This document shows positions 1 to 7,626 of a DNA stretch of 64,000 nt, in pieces (positions within the stretch are counted from its first letter, which is position 1; each line of letters begins with the position of its first letter). The notes under the pieces were generated by a model. That model was not told where the DNA came from. It worked only from the letters and a program-made list of their open reading frames with translations, and made no database searches. The stretch spans positions 2,786,501 through 2,850,500 of the forward strand of contig NZ_CP077770.1 in assembly GCF_019134595.1 (NCBI RefSeq), read 5' to 3'. Both the position numbers and the translations under genes were made by a program. This DNA comes from Pseudoalteromonas shioyasakiensis (GTDB lineage Bacteria > Pseudomonadota > Gammaproteobacteria > Enterobacterales > Alteromonadaceae).

Positions 1-77
1 ACATGTTTATCAAAAATACTACTGCAGCCTGTTAATGCTGCGCAGGCAACCAGCCCACCGAATAGAAGTGCTCGCAT
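1..77 (-). CDS. N-terminus of a lipoprotein, cut by the window edge
   Basis: Only the first 25 or so codons are present. Read on the minus strand they give a signal peptide beginning MRALLFGG and a lipobox ending LTGC followed by SS, so the product should be lipidated. It is divergent from flgT. In Vibrio the gene pair divergent from or beside flgT encodes the flagellar outer-membrane lipoproteins FlgO and FlgP, so this could be one of them. That is inference from position only, since no mature domain is visible. Confidence 0.6.
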   Translation of the reverse strand, partial: MRALLFGGLVACAALTGCSSIFDKH

Positions 78-187
78 AATTTGCTTCCGCTTAAAACTCT
101 TTGGCTACAAATATGCACGTTTAATGCCACTGTGGTACAGTCCTTGCTCATTTAGGTTATTCATTGGTTTTAATGCTAGGTGTCAGC

Positions 188-1378
188 ATGAAAAATAAAA
201 CAAAAGCCAGCTTAAAAGGCCTTGGCTTAGCCTTTACAATTTTGTTTTCTAACAATAGCTTAGCTCAGTGGTTTGAATCTACAGGCCATGCAGTTGTAAA
301 AAATGGCGATACGAGCCAAGCCAAATCTGCCGCCATTAAAGACGCCATAACTCAGGCTTTAGTGTTTTCTGGCGCTCGAGTAAGCTCTGTACAGACACTA
401 GTTGACGGGGTTTTGACGCAAGATCAGCTGAAAATAAGCAGCCATGGTGAAATCCAGAAAATAGAATTGATCAGCGAAGACCGCCATAACGACACCTATG
501 CCATCACGCTTCGCCTCGATATTTTTGCTCAAGCAGAAGAATGCCCTGCAAACCAATACACCAAATTTATTGCCGTGACACAAAGCCAACTCGCCAATCG
601 CGAGCAAGCGCGTATGGGCCAAATTTTTGACGTAAACAAAGCCATTAGTGAACACTTATATGCCAGCTTAAGTAATACGCAAATGGCAGCTAAACCGACA
701 GCCTATTACAATATGCCTTTGCGAGTAGATCATTTTTTCACTCAGCAATACGATTACAGTAATGCGCTACTTGAAGAGATCACTAGCCGCAGTAACTCGC
801 AATATGTATTACTGAGCCGTATTCGTGATTTATCGGTTAACCATAAGATCAACAACGATTATGCATTCTGGCAAGATGATAGTTTCAAGCGTGCATACAA
901 AGTAGATTACGTCTTATTTGATGGCACCACTTACGAAAAGCTCTGGCAAAAAAGCTACCAAACAGAAGGTATTTGGCCGTATAAAAAGACTGAGATCATC
1001 GATGTATATAGCGACCGATTTTGGGCAACTGACTATGGCCAAGCTATTAGCGATATAAACCAAACCCTAACCTATGACTTACAAGCAGCTATGGCCTGCT
1101 TACCCACGCAAGGTAAAATACTGCATATCGAAAACGGCAGGCTAATCATCAACTTGGGTAAGGCGCATGGGCTTGAGCAAGGGCAAATTTTAAATATTGC
1201 CCATCATAATTACCTAACGGATGCACAGGGTAATAAGCTCCCGCACAAAATCACTACACTTAATCAGGTAAAAGTGACTCAGCTTTATCAGCAATCAGCG
1301 GTTGCCATGAGTATAGATAAGCAACCACTACCTAACATTCAAATTAACGATATTGTTGAATTAGCTGCTAGCGAGTAA
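188..1378 (+). CDS. flgT: Flagellar assembly protein FlgT
   Basis: Periplasmic protein of about 396 aa that in Vibrio builds the H ring around the LP ring of the sodium-driven flagellar basal body. The sequence resembles FlgT: a signal peptide of about 26 residues ending SLA, a mature N-terminus QWFESTGHA, an N-domain with the AAIKDAITQAL helix, a middle domain and a C-terminal beta-rich domain (GKILHIENGRLIINLG onwards). A start at the ATG at 188 gives a clean signal peptide and has AGGTG upstream; a TTG at 164 and an ATG at 173 in the same frame add an unlikely extension. The 3' end overlaps the convergent oxyR by 18 bp. No other flagellar gene is visible here apart from the possible lipoprotein at the left edge. 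Confidence 0.88.
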   Translation: MKNKTKASLKGLGLAFTILFSNNSLAQWFESTGHAVVKNGDTSQAKSAAIKDAITQALVFSGARVSSVQTLVDGVLTQDQLKISSHGEIQKIELISEDRHNDTYAITLRLDIFAQAEECPANQYTKFIAVTQSQLANREQARMGQIFDVNKAISEHLYASLSNTQMAAKPTAYYNMPLRVDHFFTQQYDYSNALLEEITSRSNSQYVLLSRIRDLSVNHKINNDYAFWQDDSFKRAYKVDYVLFDGTTYEKLWQKSYQTEGIWPYKKTEIIDVYSDRFWATDYGQAISDINQTLTYDLQAAMACLPTQGKILHIENGRLIINLGKAHGLEQGQILNIAHHNYLTDAQGNKLPHKITTLNQVKVTQLYQQSAVAMSIDKQPLPNIQINDIVELAASE

Positions 1379-2260
1379 ATGAGCTTGTAGGCCTTCATGA
1401 GCATTTAGCCAACTAGCTAATTGCTCAACACCAGCTATATGTGGGTAGTGTTTACGAGTTGCAATGACAACTTGGCGTTGCTGATTAGGTGTTATAGCTA
1501 AGTACTTCACTCCTTCACGTGGTGTACATGCAAGCTTAGGAACAAAGGTTACCCCATCATCCATTGCCACCAGCGCAAGTAAGGTTTCTATACTGTTACC
1601 TTTATATTGGTTCGAGACTTCAACCCCAGCTGAAAAACAAAATTGCTCTGCTTGCTCCTTAAAGCAATGCCCTTCGTTTAACATTAATAAGTCACATTCA
1701 TGTAATTGAGCTAAGGCAACTTCGATATGTTTTGCTAAAGCGTGTTGCTCAGAAACTGCAACTAAGAAGTCTTCTTTATAAAGCGGTGACACATGATAAG
1801 GCGCTAAATCAGCCACATCAGCAACAATTGCAATATCAATCTCACCATTATCAAGAGCCACCAGCGTTTGCGCTGTTTGCATTTCTATAAATGAAAACTG
1901 GGTTTCACTAAAGGCCTGCTTCATAGAAGTTAAGAGTGTTGGCAGTAAATAAGGTGCAATGGTAGGAATAATACCTACATTGATTTTACCCTTTAGTGGG
2001 TCATGTGAGCTGGCGGCTATTTCTTTAAGCACTTGGGTTTGATCTAGGATCAGTGTGATCTGCTTAAGAAGTTGTTCACCTTGCACAGTCAACGTGACCT
2101 GCTTTGTTGAACGGTCAAAAATAACAACCCCCAGCTCTTGTTCAAGCTTTTTAACTTGCCCGCTTAATGTCGGCTGGCTGACATAGCAAGCATCAGCTGC
2201 TTTTCTGAAGTGCTTGTATTGTGCAACCGCTTTTACGTATTCAAAGTCTTTTAAATTCAT
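1361..2260 (-). CDS. oxyR: Hydrogen peroxide-sensing LysR regulator OxyR
   Basis: LysR-type activator of peroxide defence. An N-terminal helix-turn-helix covers residues 1-60 (RKAADACYVSQPTLSG) and the effector domain follows from about residue 91. The redox pair is intact: counting from the chosen start, the two cysteines in GHCFKEQAEQFC fall at 199 and 208, the same numbers as in E. coli OxyR. The ATG at 2260 was chosen because MNLKDFEYVKAV matches the OxyR N-terminus; an upstream in-frame start would add ten unrelated residues and run into the operator. It is divergent from a peroxiredoxin-glutaredoxin gene that it probably controls. Confidence 0.95.
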   Translation of the reverse strand: MNLKDFEYVKAVAQYKHFRKAADACYVSQPTLSGQVKKLEQELGVVIFDRSTKQVTLTVQGEQLLKQITLILDQTQVLKEIAASSHDPLKGKINVGIIPTIAPYLLPTLLTSMKQAFSETQFSFIEMQTAQTLVALDNGEIDIAIVADVADLAPYHVSPLYKEDFLVAVSEQHALAKHIEVALAQLHECDLLMLNEGHCFKEQAEQFCFSAGVEVSNQYKGNSIETLLALVAMDDGVTFVPKLACTPREGVKYLAITPNQQRQVVIATRKHYPHIAGVEQLASWLNAHEGLQAHLLASS

Positions 2261-2272
2261 ATTAAACCACCA

Positions 2273-2309
2273 ATAGCTTTTACCTATCATACTAATACAA
2301 ACAAACGAT
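2273..2309. promoter_or_regulatory. OxyR operator between oxyR and the peroxiredoxin gene
   Basis: The OxyR consensus is two copies of ATAGntnnnanCTAT separated by 7 bp. Here ATAGCTTTTACCTAT at 2273-2287 matches the first copy at every defined position. After exactly 7 bp, ATACAAACAAACGAT at 2295-2309 matches 7 of 10 defined positions. It lies 13 bp upstream of the oxyR start, so it could serve both autorepression and activation of the divergent gene. No binding data are available from sequence. Confidence 0.8.
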
Positions 2310-2338
2310 TGGAGCTATCATAAATTAAATCGCATAAT
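2309..2338 (+). promoter_or_regulatory. Probable OxyR-activated promoter of the peroxiredoxin gene
   Basis: A weak -35 (TTGGAG at 2309-2314) abuts the OxyR operator and is followed after 18 bp by a good -10 (CATAAT at 2333-2338). A poor -35 directly beside the operator is the usual layout for OxyR-dependent promoters. The predicted start of transcription (about 2345) lies before the chosen start codon at 2370 and would exclude an upstream ATG at 2337. Confidence 0.5.
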
Positions 2339-2369
2339 GGCACTCAACAAATCAAGAGGAATCAAAACA

Positions 2370-3098
2370 ATGTTAAACAATATCGAAGGCCAAAAAGTAC
2401 CAAACGTTACATTCGCAACACGTGTAGACGAGCAGTGGAAATCAATGACCACTGACGAAATTTTTAAAGGTAAAACAGTTGTGCTATTTGCATTACCAGG
2501 TGCATTTACACCAACATGTTCATCAACTCACTTGCCACGTTATAACGAGCTTGCGGCTGTATTTAAACAAAACGGTGTTGATGACATTGTCTGTATTTCT
2601 GTAAACGATACCTTCGTAATGAATGCATGGGCACAAAACCAAGAAGCGCAAAATATCACTTTATTGCCAGACGGCAACGGCGAATTTACCGACGGCATGG
2701 GTATGCTAGTCGATAAAAACGACTTAGGTTTTGGTAAGCGTAGCTGGCGTTATTCTATGCTAGTTAAAGACGGCGTTATCGAAAAAATGTTTATCGAGCC
2801 ACAAAAGCCTGGCGACCCGTTTGAAGTGTCTGATGCAGATACCATGCTCGAATACATTAACCCAGCACAGGTAAAACCAGAATCTGTGAGCATTATTACT
2901 AAGCCTAATTGCCCGTTCTGTACAAAAGCTAAAGCGTTACTAGAGGCCAAAGGTTATGTGTACGAAGAAATTGTATTAGGTCAACACGCTTCATTAACTA
3001 GTTTAAAAGCAATTTCTGGTCGTGAGACAGTGCCGCAAGTATTTATAGGCGGTGAGCACATTGGTGGCTCTGACGATTTAGAAAAACACTTTGCATAA
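2370..3098 (+). CDS. Hybrid peroxiredoxin 5-glutaredoxin
   Basis: Self-contained glutathione peroxidase of about 242 aa. A Prx5-type peroxiredoxin domain (residues 1 to about 165, peroxidatic Cys50 in PGAFTPTC) is fused to a class I glutaredoxin domain (about 172-242) with the redox motif CPFC at 181-184 and the glutathione-contacting TVP and GGSDD segments. Such hybrids are known in Haemophilus and Vibrio, where the glutaredoxin half regenerates the peroxiredoxin half at the expense of glutathione. The start at 2370 is preceded by AGAGGA and gives the usual family N-terminus; an in-frame ATG at 2337 lies in the predicted promoter. Divergent from oxyR and probably induced by it. Confidence 0.93.
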   Translation: MLNNIEGQKVPNVTFATRVDEQWKSMTTDEIFKGKTVVLFALPGAFTPTCSSTHLPRYNELAAVFKQNGVDDIVCISVNDTFVMNAWAQNQEAQNITLLPDGNGEFTDGMGMLVDKNDLGFGKRSWRYSMLVKDGVIEKMFIEPQKPGDPFEVSDADTMLEYINPAQVKPESVSIITKPNCPFCTKAKALLEAKGYVYEEIVLGQHASLTSLKAISGRETVPQVFIGGEHIGGSDDLEKHFA

Positions 3099-3109
3099 TT
3101 TTCAAGTTG

Positions 3110-3136
3110 GGGCTGCTAATTGCAGCCCTTTATTAT
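3110..3136 (+). terminator. Intrinsic terminator of the peroxiredoxin gene
   Basis: GGGCTGC at 3110-3116 pairs with GCAGCCC at 3122-3128 across a 5-nt loop and is followed by a T-rich run (CTTTATTATTTT). It starts 12 bp after the stop codon. Confidence 0.85.
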
Positions 3137-3330
3137 TTTAAAACCACAACACATTGATTAAATTATAAATTATACAACTGGTCTGCTCTCGCCATCACCC
3201 GTATTTATATTCAAAATACCAACATCTTAGTTACCAATTTGTTACATAAAGCAAAGAATGAATCTAAAATGTCTGCAGCTACATTTACTTAAACCGTAAC
3301 GAAATTAAGATGATTTAATTGGAATATACA

Positions 3331-4764
3331 ATGAAAAAACTAACACAAGGATTGCTCCTTTCCTTGCTATGTTTCGGTGGCCAAGCTCATGCTGCGTCAA
3401 CTGGTACTATCGATTTACTCACCCATCCTGTTGGCATTATCTGCCTTGTTATTTTTATCTTTGCTTATGTGCTCGTCATACTCGAAGAAAAAATTCACTT
3501 ACGCAAATCAAAACCCGTATTGGTTGCAGCCGGGATTATTTGGACCCTTATTGCTTGGCAGTACAGTGCACAAAACTTATCTGATCTTAGCACCGACGCA
3601 TTTCGTCACGCCTTGTTAGAGTTTTCGGAGTTAATGCTATTTTTGCTCGTTGCGATGACCTACATCAATGCCCTAGAAGAACGTCGTTTATTTGATGGCC
3701 TAAGAAGCTGGCTGGTTGCAAGGGGCTTTAGCTACAAACAATTATTTTGGATAAGCGGTGTACTGGCATTTTGTATTTCACCTGTAGCCGATAACTTAAC
3801 TACCGCCCTACTTTTATGTGCAGTGGTAATGAAGGTAGCAGCAAATGATAACCGCTTCATTGCTATGTCGTGCGTAAATATTGTAATAGCCGCAAATGCC
3901 GGTGGCGCATTCAGCCCATTTGGTGACATCACGACACTGATGGTTTGGCAAGCCGATGTTGTTGCCTTTACCGAGTTTTTTGTTTTATTCCTACCAGCTT
4001 TAGTCAGCTATATTATTCCTGCATTTGTTATGTCTTTATTTATCAATAACCGTCACCCGGATACGGCCGATGAAGATATTGAACTTAAACGCGGTGCGCT
4101 TCGCATATTGTGCTTATTCTTACTGACAATACTCACCGCGGTGGTGCTAAAAACCGCCTTTGGTTTACCACCGGTTGTGGGCATGATGATGGGTCTTGGC
4201 TATTTACAGTTTTTTGGTTACTTCTTACGCGTGACACTCCCCGGCTCTCTTGCCAGAAAACGCGCCATGGCAGAGCGTGAAGGCGACAAAGAGCGCTTAT
4301 CTCGCTTAGGTAATGTTGTTCCTTTTGATGTATTTAGCCGTGTATCGAGAGCCGAGTGGGACACGCTCTTGTTCTTCTATGGCATCGTTATTTGTGTTGG
4401 CGGCTTAGGGTTTATCGGCTACTTAGCGCTGCTTTCTGACTTACTTTATAACAACTGGTCTGCTACCGGTGCGAACATTATTCTTGGTTTAATGTCAGCG
4501 GTAGTCGATAACATTCCAGTGATGTTTGCAGTATTACAAATGATGCCTGATATGTCGCACGGTCAATGGCTGCTTATTACGCTAACAGCAGGAATTGGTG
4601 GCAGCCTGTTATCAATTGGCTCTGCGGCAGGAGTTGCACTAATGGGTCAAGCGCGAGGAATATACACCTTTAATAGCCACTTAAAATGGTCGCCAGTCAT
4701 TTTACTAGGTTACTTTGCTGGAGTATTAACTCATTTATACCTCAATACTGCCTACTTTGGCTAA
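3331..4764 (+). CDS. nhaD: Sodium:proton antiporter NhaD
   Basis: Inner-membrane Na+/H+ antiporter of the ArsB/NhaD superfamily, about 477 aa, used by marine and alkaliphilic bacteria to expel sodium. An N-terminal cleavable-type signal (MKKLTQGLLLSLLCFGG to AHA) precedes roughly a dozen hydrophobic segments. The family-typical segments SPVADNLTTALL and NAGGAFSPFGDITTLMVW are present, as is a second half-repeat version (SAVVDNIPVMFAV). The ATG at 3331 was chosen over an upstream TTG because it begins the signal directly. It stands alone between two terminators, so it is probably monocistronic. No nhaR-like regulator is adjacent. Confidence 0.92.
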   Translation: MKKLTQGLLLSLLCFGGQAHAASTGTIDLLTHPVGIICLVIFIFAYVLVILEEKIHLRKSKPVLVAAGIIWTLIAWQYSAQNLSDLSTDAFRHALLEFSELMLFLLVAMTYINALEERRLFDGLRSWLVARGFSYKQLFWISGVLAFCISPVADNLTTALLLCAVVMKVAANDNRFIAMSCVNIVIAANAGGAFSPFGDITTLMVWQADVVAFTEFFVLFLPALVSYIIPAFVMSLFINNRHPDTADEDIELKRGALRILCLFLLTILTAVVLKTAFGLPPVVGMMMGLGYLQFFGYFLRVTLPGSLARKRAMAEREGDKERLSRLGNVVPFDVFSRVSRAEWDTLLFFYGIVICVGGLGFIGYLALLSDLLYNNWSATGANIILGLMSAVVDNIPVMFAVLQMMPDMSHGQWLLITLTAGIGGSLLSIGSAAGVALMGQARGIYTFNSHLKWSPVILLGYFAGVLTHLYLNTAYFG

Positions 4765-4778
4765 ACCTATGTAATGTC

Positions 4779-4816
4779 AAAGTTAAAACCCTAATCGTTT
4801 TTAGGGTTTTAACTTT
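4779..4816. terminator. Long hairpin terminator after nhaD
   Basis: A perfect 16-bp inverted repeat (4779-4794 with 4801-4816, 6-nt loop). Its inner part, AAAACCCTAA/TTAGGGTTTT, can end transcription on either strand. It begins 14 bp after the nhaD stop. Confidence 0.75.
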
Positions 4817-4850
4817 AAACACTCCAAAATGAGCATTTTATAAACAGCAG

Positions 4851-4918
4851 TGTCGTAAAAAGCTGTATTTTTGTCGTAAAAAGTCAAGATTAAGGCAGGC
4901 GCTTTACTTTAGTCTAAT
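4851..4918 (+). promoter_or_regulatory. Candidate activator site and promoter of the alcohol dehydrogenase gene
   Basis: TGTCGTAAAAAG occurs twice as a direct repeat, at 4851-4862 and 4872-4883. The copies are 21 bp apart, which places them on one face of the helix. A weak -35 (TTAAGG at 4890-4895) and, 17 bp on, a good -10 (TCTAAT at 4913-4918) follow at once. The layout suits a direct-repeat activator sitting just upstream of the -35. The cognate regulator is not in the window. Confidence 0.45.
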
Positions 4919-4951
4919 AATTCACAAATAAGGTGAATTGAGGACACACAT

Positions 4952-6016
4952 ATGAGCCAAATGAATTCTGTTGCCATGCAAAATGGCAAGCTGCATGTAA
5001 AACAAATTGATATCCCTACACCTGGACCCGGCCAAGTACTGGTAAAAAGCCTAGCTTGCGGCATTTGCGGTTCTGATATTCATATAACCCGCCACACCAG
5101 CGATGTATTCGATATCTATAAAAACCTTGGCATCATGGCTAAAGATGCAGGCGATGACCAAGAAATATTATTAGGCCATGAGTACGCGGCAGAAATTGTT
5201 AGCTACGGTCCAAATACTAAAGGCGAATTAGCTAAAGGCACCCGTGTAACCTCAGTGCCAATTTTACTTTCTGCTGGCGGCGCTGGCGTAGGTGTAACCC
5301 CAGGGCTATATGGTGCCTATTCTGAATACTTTATTGTTGATGAAGCCTTGCTATTACCTATTCCTGATGCTGTTCCATCAGAAGCGGCAGCCATTACAGA
5401 ACCACTTGCTGTTGGCCTGCACGCAGTGAACCGCGCACAAATGAATAATGATGACGTAGCTATTGTGGTTGGCTGTGGCCCAATTGGCCTTGCAGCGATT
5501 GCCGCGTTAAAGCTTCAAGGCGTAAAACACATCGTTGCCTCTGATCCACAAGAGAGCAAAAAACAAATTGCCCTTGAATTTGGCGCTACAGAATATGTTA
5601 ACCCTATGGCAGATGATGAAGTTGCTAAAGCCGCAGCACTTGCGGGTAACAACAAGGTCGTTATTTTTGAATGTGCCGGTGTAAGCCGCTTATTGAACGA
5701 CTACATTTTACGTGCGCCAGCAAAAGCAAAAATCATTGTAACGGGTGTACATACCGCGCCGCTAAACGTTAACTTTGCCTATGCCACAGTGAAAGAGTTA
5801 GACCTTATTTTCTCTTATTACTACCAGCCAGAAGAGTTTGCGCAATCACTTGAGAACATCGCGTCAGGCAAAATTGCATGGCAAAAAATGCGCACAGGTA
5901 AAGTCGGCATAGACGGCGTACAAGGTGCGTTTGATACCTTATTTAAACCAAACGACCATATCAAAATCATCATTGAACCATGGCGCACAGGCGAGCTTGA
6001 AAAAGTAACGGGTTAA
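4952..6016 (+). CDS. Zinc-dependent medium-chain alcohol dehydrogenase
   Basis: Medium-chain dehydrogenase/reductase of 354 aa that oxidises an alcohol, probably with NAD(P). Catalytic-zinc ligands are visible as CGICGSD (Cys39 in the usual position) and GHE at 75-77. A Rossmann fold with the glycine motif VGCGPIGLAA lies near residue 175. The four-cysteine structural-zinc lobe of classical ADHs is missing; instead there is a longer insert around residues 50-70. The substrate cannot be read from sequence. GAGGA lies upstream of the ATG. The gene stands alone, convergent with tRNA-Arg. Confidence 0.85.
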   Translation: MSQMNSVAMQNGKLHVKQIDIPTPGPGQVLVKSLACGICGSDIHITRHTSDVFDIYKNLGIMAKDAGDDQEILLGHEYAAEIVSYGPNTKGELAKGTRVTSVPILLSAGGAGVGVTPGLYGAYSEYFIVDEALLLPIPDAVPSEAAAITEPLAVGLHAVNRAQMNNDDVAIVVGCGPIGLAAIAALKLQGVKHIVASDPQESKKQIALEFGATEYVNPMADDEVAKAAALAGNNKVVIFECAGVSRLLNDYILRAPAKAKIIVTGVHTAPLNVNFAYATVKELDLIFSYYYQPEEFAQSLENIASGKIAWQKMRTGKVGIDGVQGAFDTLFKPNDHIKIIIEPWRTGELEKVTG

Positions 6017-6041
6017 TTTAATTGGGGCTGCTGAAGAAACT

Positions 6042-6116
6042 TGGTAGCCCCTACAGGAATCGAACCTGTAACTGCCCCTTAGGAGGGGGCCGTTATATCC
6101 ATTTAACTAAGAGGCC
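6042..6116 (-). tRNA. tRNA-Arg (anticodon CCU)
   Basis: A complete cloverleaf is readable on the minus strand. The acceptor 5' strand GGCCTCT pairs with AGGGGCT (one G-U at the tip). The D arm is GTTA/TAAC, the anticodon stem GCCCC/GGGGC with loop CTCCTAA, the T arm ACAGG-TTCGAAT-CCTGT, and the encoded 3' end is ACCA. Length is 75 nt. The anticodon CCU reads the AGG codon. The sequence is close to the E. coli CCU-reading arginine tRNA. No integrase gene is nearby, so it does not appear to be an attachment site for an element in this window. Confidence 0.97.
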
Positions 6117-6134
6117 ACTCAAAAGCTGAGGTAA

Positions 6135-6185
6135 AGCTTACAGCTTACAGCTTACAGCTTACAGCTTACAGCTTACAGCTTACAG
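6135..6185. repeat. Seven tandem copies of a 7-bp unit in the tRNA-Arg leader
   Basis: AGCTTAC is repeated seven times without a mismatch from 6135 to 6183, followed by AG. On the minus strand it lies between the predicted tRNA promoter and the mature tRNA 5' end, so it would be transcribed as part of the precursor and removed by processing. It is too short and regular to be a CRISPR. Confidence 0.95.
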
Positions 6186-6188
6186 AAA

Positions 6189-6218
6189 ATTATAACGGTC
6201 TAAGGCTTTGGTAATCAA
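6189..6218 (-). promoter_or_regulatory. Promoter of tRNA-Arg
   Basis: Read on the minus strand: TTGATT (6213-6218) as -35, an 18-bp spacer, and a perfect TATAAT (6189-6194). Transcription would begin near 6182, giving a leader of roughly 65 nt that is mostly the heptamer array. Confidence 0.75.
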
Positions 6219-6221
6219 GAG

Positions 6222-6255
6222 AATAAACCAATCGACTTGTTAGTAAGTCGATTGG
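6222..6255 (-). terminator. Terminator of the usher/FlgO-like locus
   Basis: An 11-bp perfect stem (CCAATCGACTT with AAGTCGATTGG, 6-nt loop, 6228-6255) is followed on the minus strand by TTTATT. It lies just after the last FlgO-like gene and just upstream of the tRNA promoter. Confidence 0.7.
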
Positions 6256-6268
6256 CAAAATAATGAGG

Positions 6269-6934
6269 CTAGTTAACGCGAGCAGTTGCTGATTTGATTG
6301 ACTCATTTTTTAGCACAAAATAAGGGATCACTTTTTGTGCGCTGGCAATAACCAGCTTTGAGTTTAAGTTAATTACTCGAGCATTCACTTCAACACCATT
6401 TGGGCGGTATATCAGCGTGCCTGTAAGTACATGGCTCGCGATGCGACGCTCGGCTAACTCTTCTACATCTCGCGACATCACAAAATCACCACGAGAGGTC
6501 ACACTAATGATATCCATCGCTTTAAAATCAACAACGCCAAAGCCAAATTTTTGCAGCTGGTGCATCATTGTTTCAGAGAGTTGATTACCAAGTTGAGAGC
6601 TATTTTTTAGGCTCGCATCTAAATCAACAAAGCTAGTTATGGCTATTCCTAACTCGCTTTCTTGTTGCATGGTATCCACTAACTCAAGGGCCATTTGCTC
6701 GACATAATTAACAACGGTTTTATGATGTTGATAAGGCACAAATAAACGATGGTTAGCGTTATCCTGCTGCATATCATTTTGTTCAAGCGCTTGTAGCATA
6801 GCAACGTAATCGACTTGAGTATTTGCTGATGCAGGTACATTTTGAGCTGTATTTTGCGGCTCTGCTGATTGCTCTGGCAGCAATTGGCAGCCAGATAGTG
6901 CGAGCGTTAACGATGCTAAAATAAAACCTTTCAT
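6269..6934 (-). CDS. FlgO-family outer-membrane lipoprotein (third in the operon)
   Basis: Lipoprotein of 221 aa: signal MKGFILASLTLALSGC with a clear lipobox. The C-terminal 150 residues match the FlgO domain, including GIAITSFVDLDASLKN, the GNQLSETMMHQLQKFG helix, VVDFKAMDIISVT, the SRD motif (VMSRDVEEL) and a closing VNARVINLNSKLVIASAQ strand pair. FlgO in Vibrio is an outer-membrane lipoprotein needed for stable flagella. Here the gene follows two paralogs with only 3 bp between it and the previous one, and it ends a chaperone-usher operon. A role in anchoring that system rather than a flagellum is inferred from context. Confidence 0.82.
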   Translation of the reverse strand: MKGFILASLTLALSGCQLLPEQSAEPQNTAQNVPASANTQVDYVAMLQALEQNDMQQDNANHRLFVPYQHHKTVVNYVEQMALELVDTMQQESELGIAITSFVDLDASLKNSSQLGNQLSETMMHQLQKFGFGVVDFKAMDIISVTSRGDFVMSRDVEELAERRIASHVLTGTLIYRPNGVEVNARVINLNSKLVIASAQKVIPYFVLKNESIKSATARVN

Positions 6935-6937
6935 AGC

Positions 6938-7612
6938 TTACTCACTTGCTTGTTTTAGTGTAATACCATCACTGCGGTTGGTACTATCAAGGGCATCAAC
7001 CACTGATTGCGGGATAAAACCTTGCGCTGACCCTACAACAGCTTTGCTTGCTAAACCAACAATTCGGGCATTAACGAGCACACCACTTTGATGATTAACC
7101 AAAGTACCTGCCAATACATAATTGAAGTTTTGATCTTGGCTTAGCTCTAAATAATCACGACTGAAAACATAGTCACCAGTTGGCGTGACACGCATATAAT
7201 CAGTGGTTTTAAAATCAATGACAGGTACACCAAATGCGTGAAGCTCATGAATGAAACTTTCGGCAATTTGATTACCTAGCAAATTCGTTGAGTTGTAATC
7301 TGCATCAAGGTATATAAAGCTTGAAACAGCAACCGGCGTGCTATCGCTAACATATTGCAAGTTTTCAACAAGATCCTGCATGATGCCACGCACATAGTGA
7401 TTAATATTTTTACGCGTTGGTGCTGCTGTAAAGGTGCTGTTATTCATCACCGCCTGATTGGTTTGAAACACACTGTCGTTACTATGTGGCGCGGCGACTT
7501 CTCTTTGCGCAGCTAACTGAGGATCATTATCGTGTTGTGTTACATCACCAGTTAACATTGATGAGCAACCAAAGCCAAAAGGCAAACATAAAGTTAAAAT
7601 TAAACGTTTCAT
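6938..7612 (-). CDS. FlgO-family outer-membrane lipoprotein (second in the operon)
   Basis: Lipoprotein of 224 aa (MKRLILTLCLPFGFGC lipobox). Of the three paralogs this is closest to Vibrio FlgO: YVRGIMQDLVENLQYV, VAVSSFIYLDADYNSTNLLG, FIHELHAFGVPVIDFKTTDY, VTPTGDYVFSRDYLEL and GVLVNARIVGLASKAVVGSAQ all read as canonical FlgO segments. AAGAGGAA precedes the start. It could conceivably be the flagellar FlgO itself, but it lies about 5.5 kb from flgT inside a pilus operon between two paralogs, so a specialised copy is more likely. Confidence 0.85.
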   Translation of the reverse strand: MKRLILTLCLPFGFGCSSMLTGDVTQHDNDPQLAAQREVAAPHSNDSVFQTNQAVMNNSTFTAAPTRKNINHYVRGIMQDLVENLQYVSDSTPVAVSSFIYLDADYNSTNLLGNQIAESFIHELHAFGVPVIDFKTTDYMRVTPTGDYVFSRDYLELSQDQNFNYVLAGTLVNHQSGVLVNARIVGLASKAVVGSAQGFIPQSVVDALDSTNRSDGITLKQASE

Positions 7613-7626
7613 TAAATGAGTTCCTC

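Noticed and set aside
6042..6116. tRNA-Arg as the attachment site of a genomic island covering the usher locus
   Set aside because: No integrase, no direct repeat of the tRNA 3' end, and the locus lies on the 5' side of the tRNA.
6135..6185. Tandem array considered as a CRISPR
   Set aside because: Units are 7 bp with no spacers and there are no cas genes.
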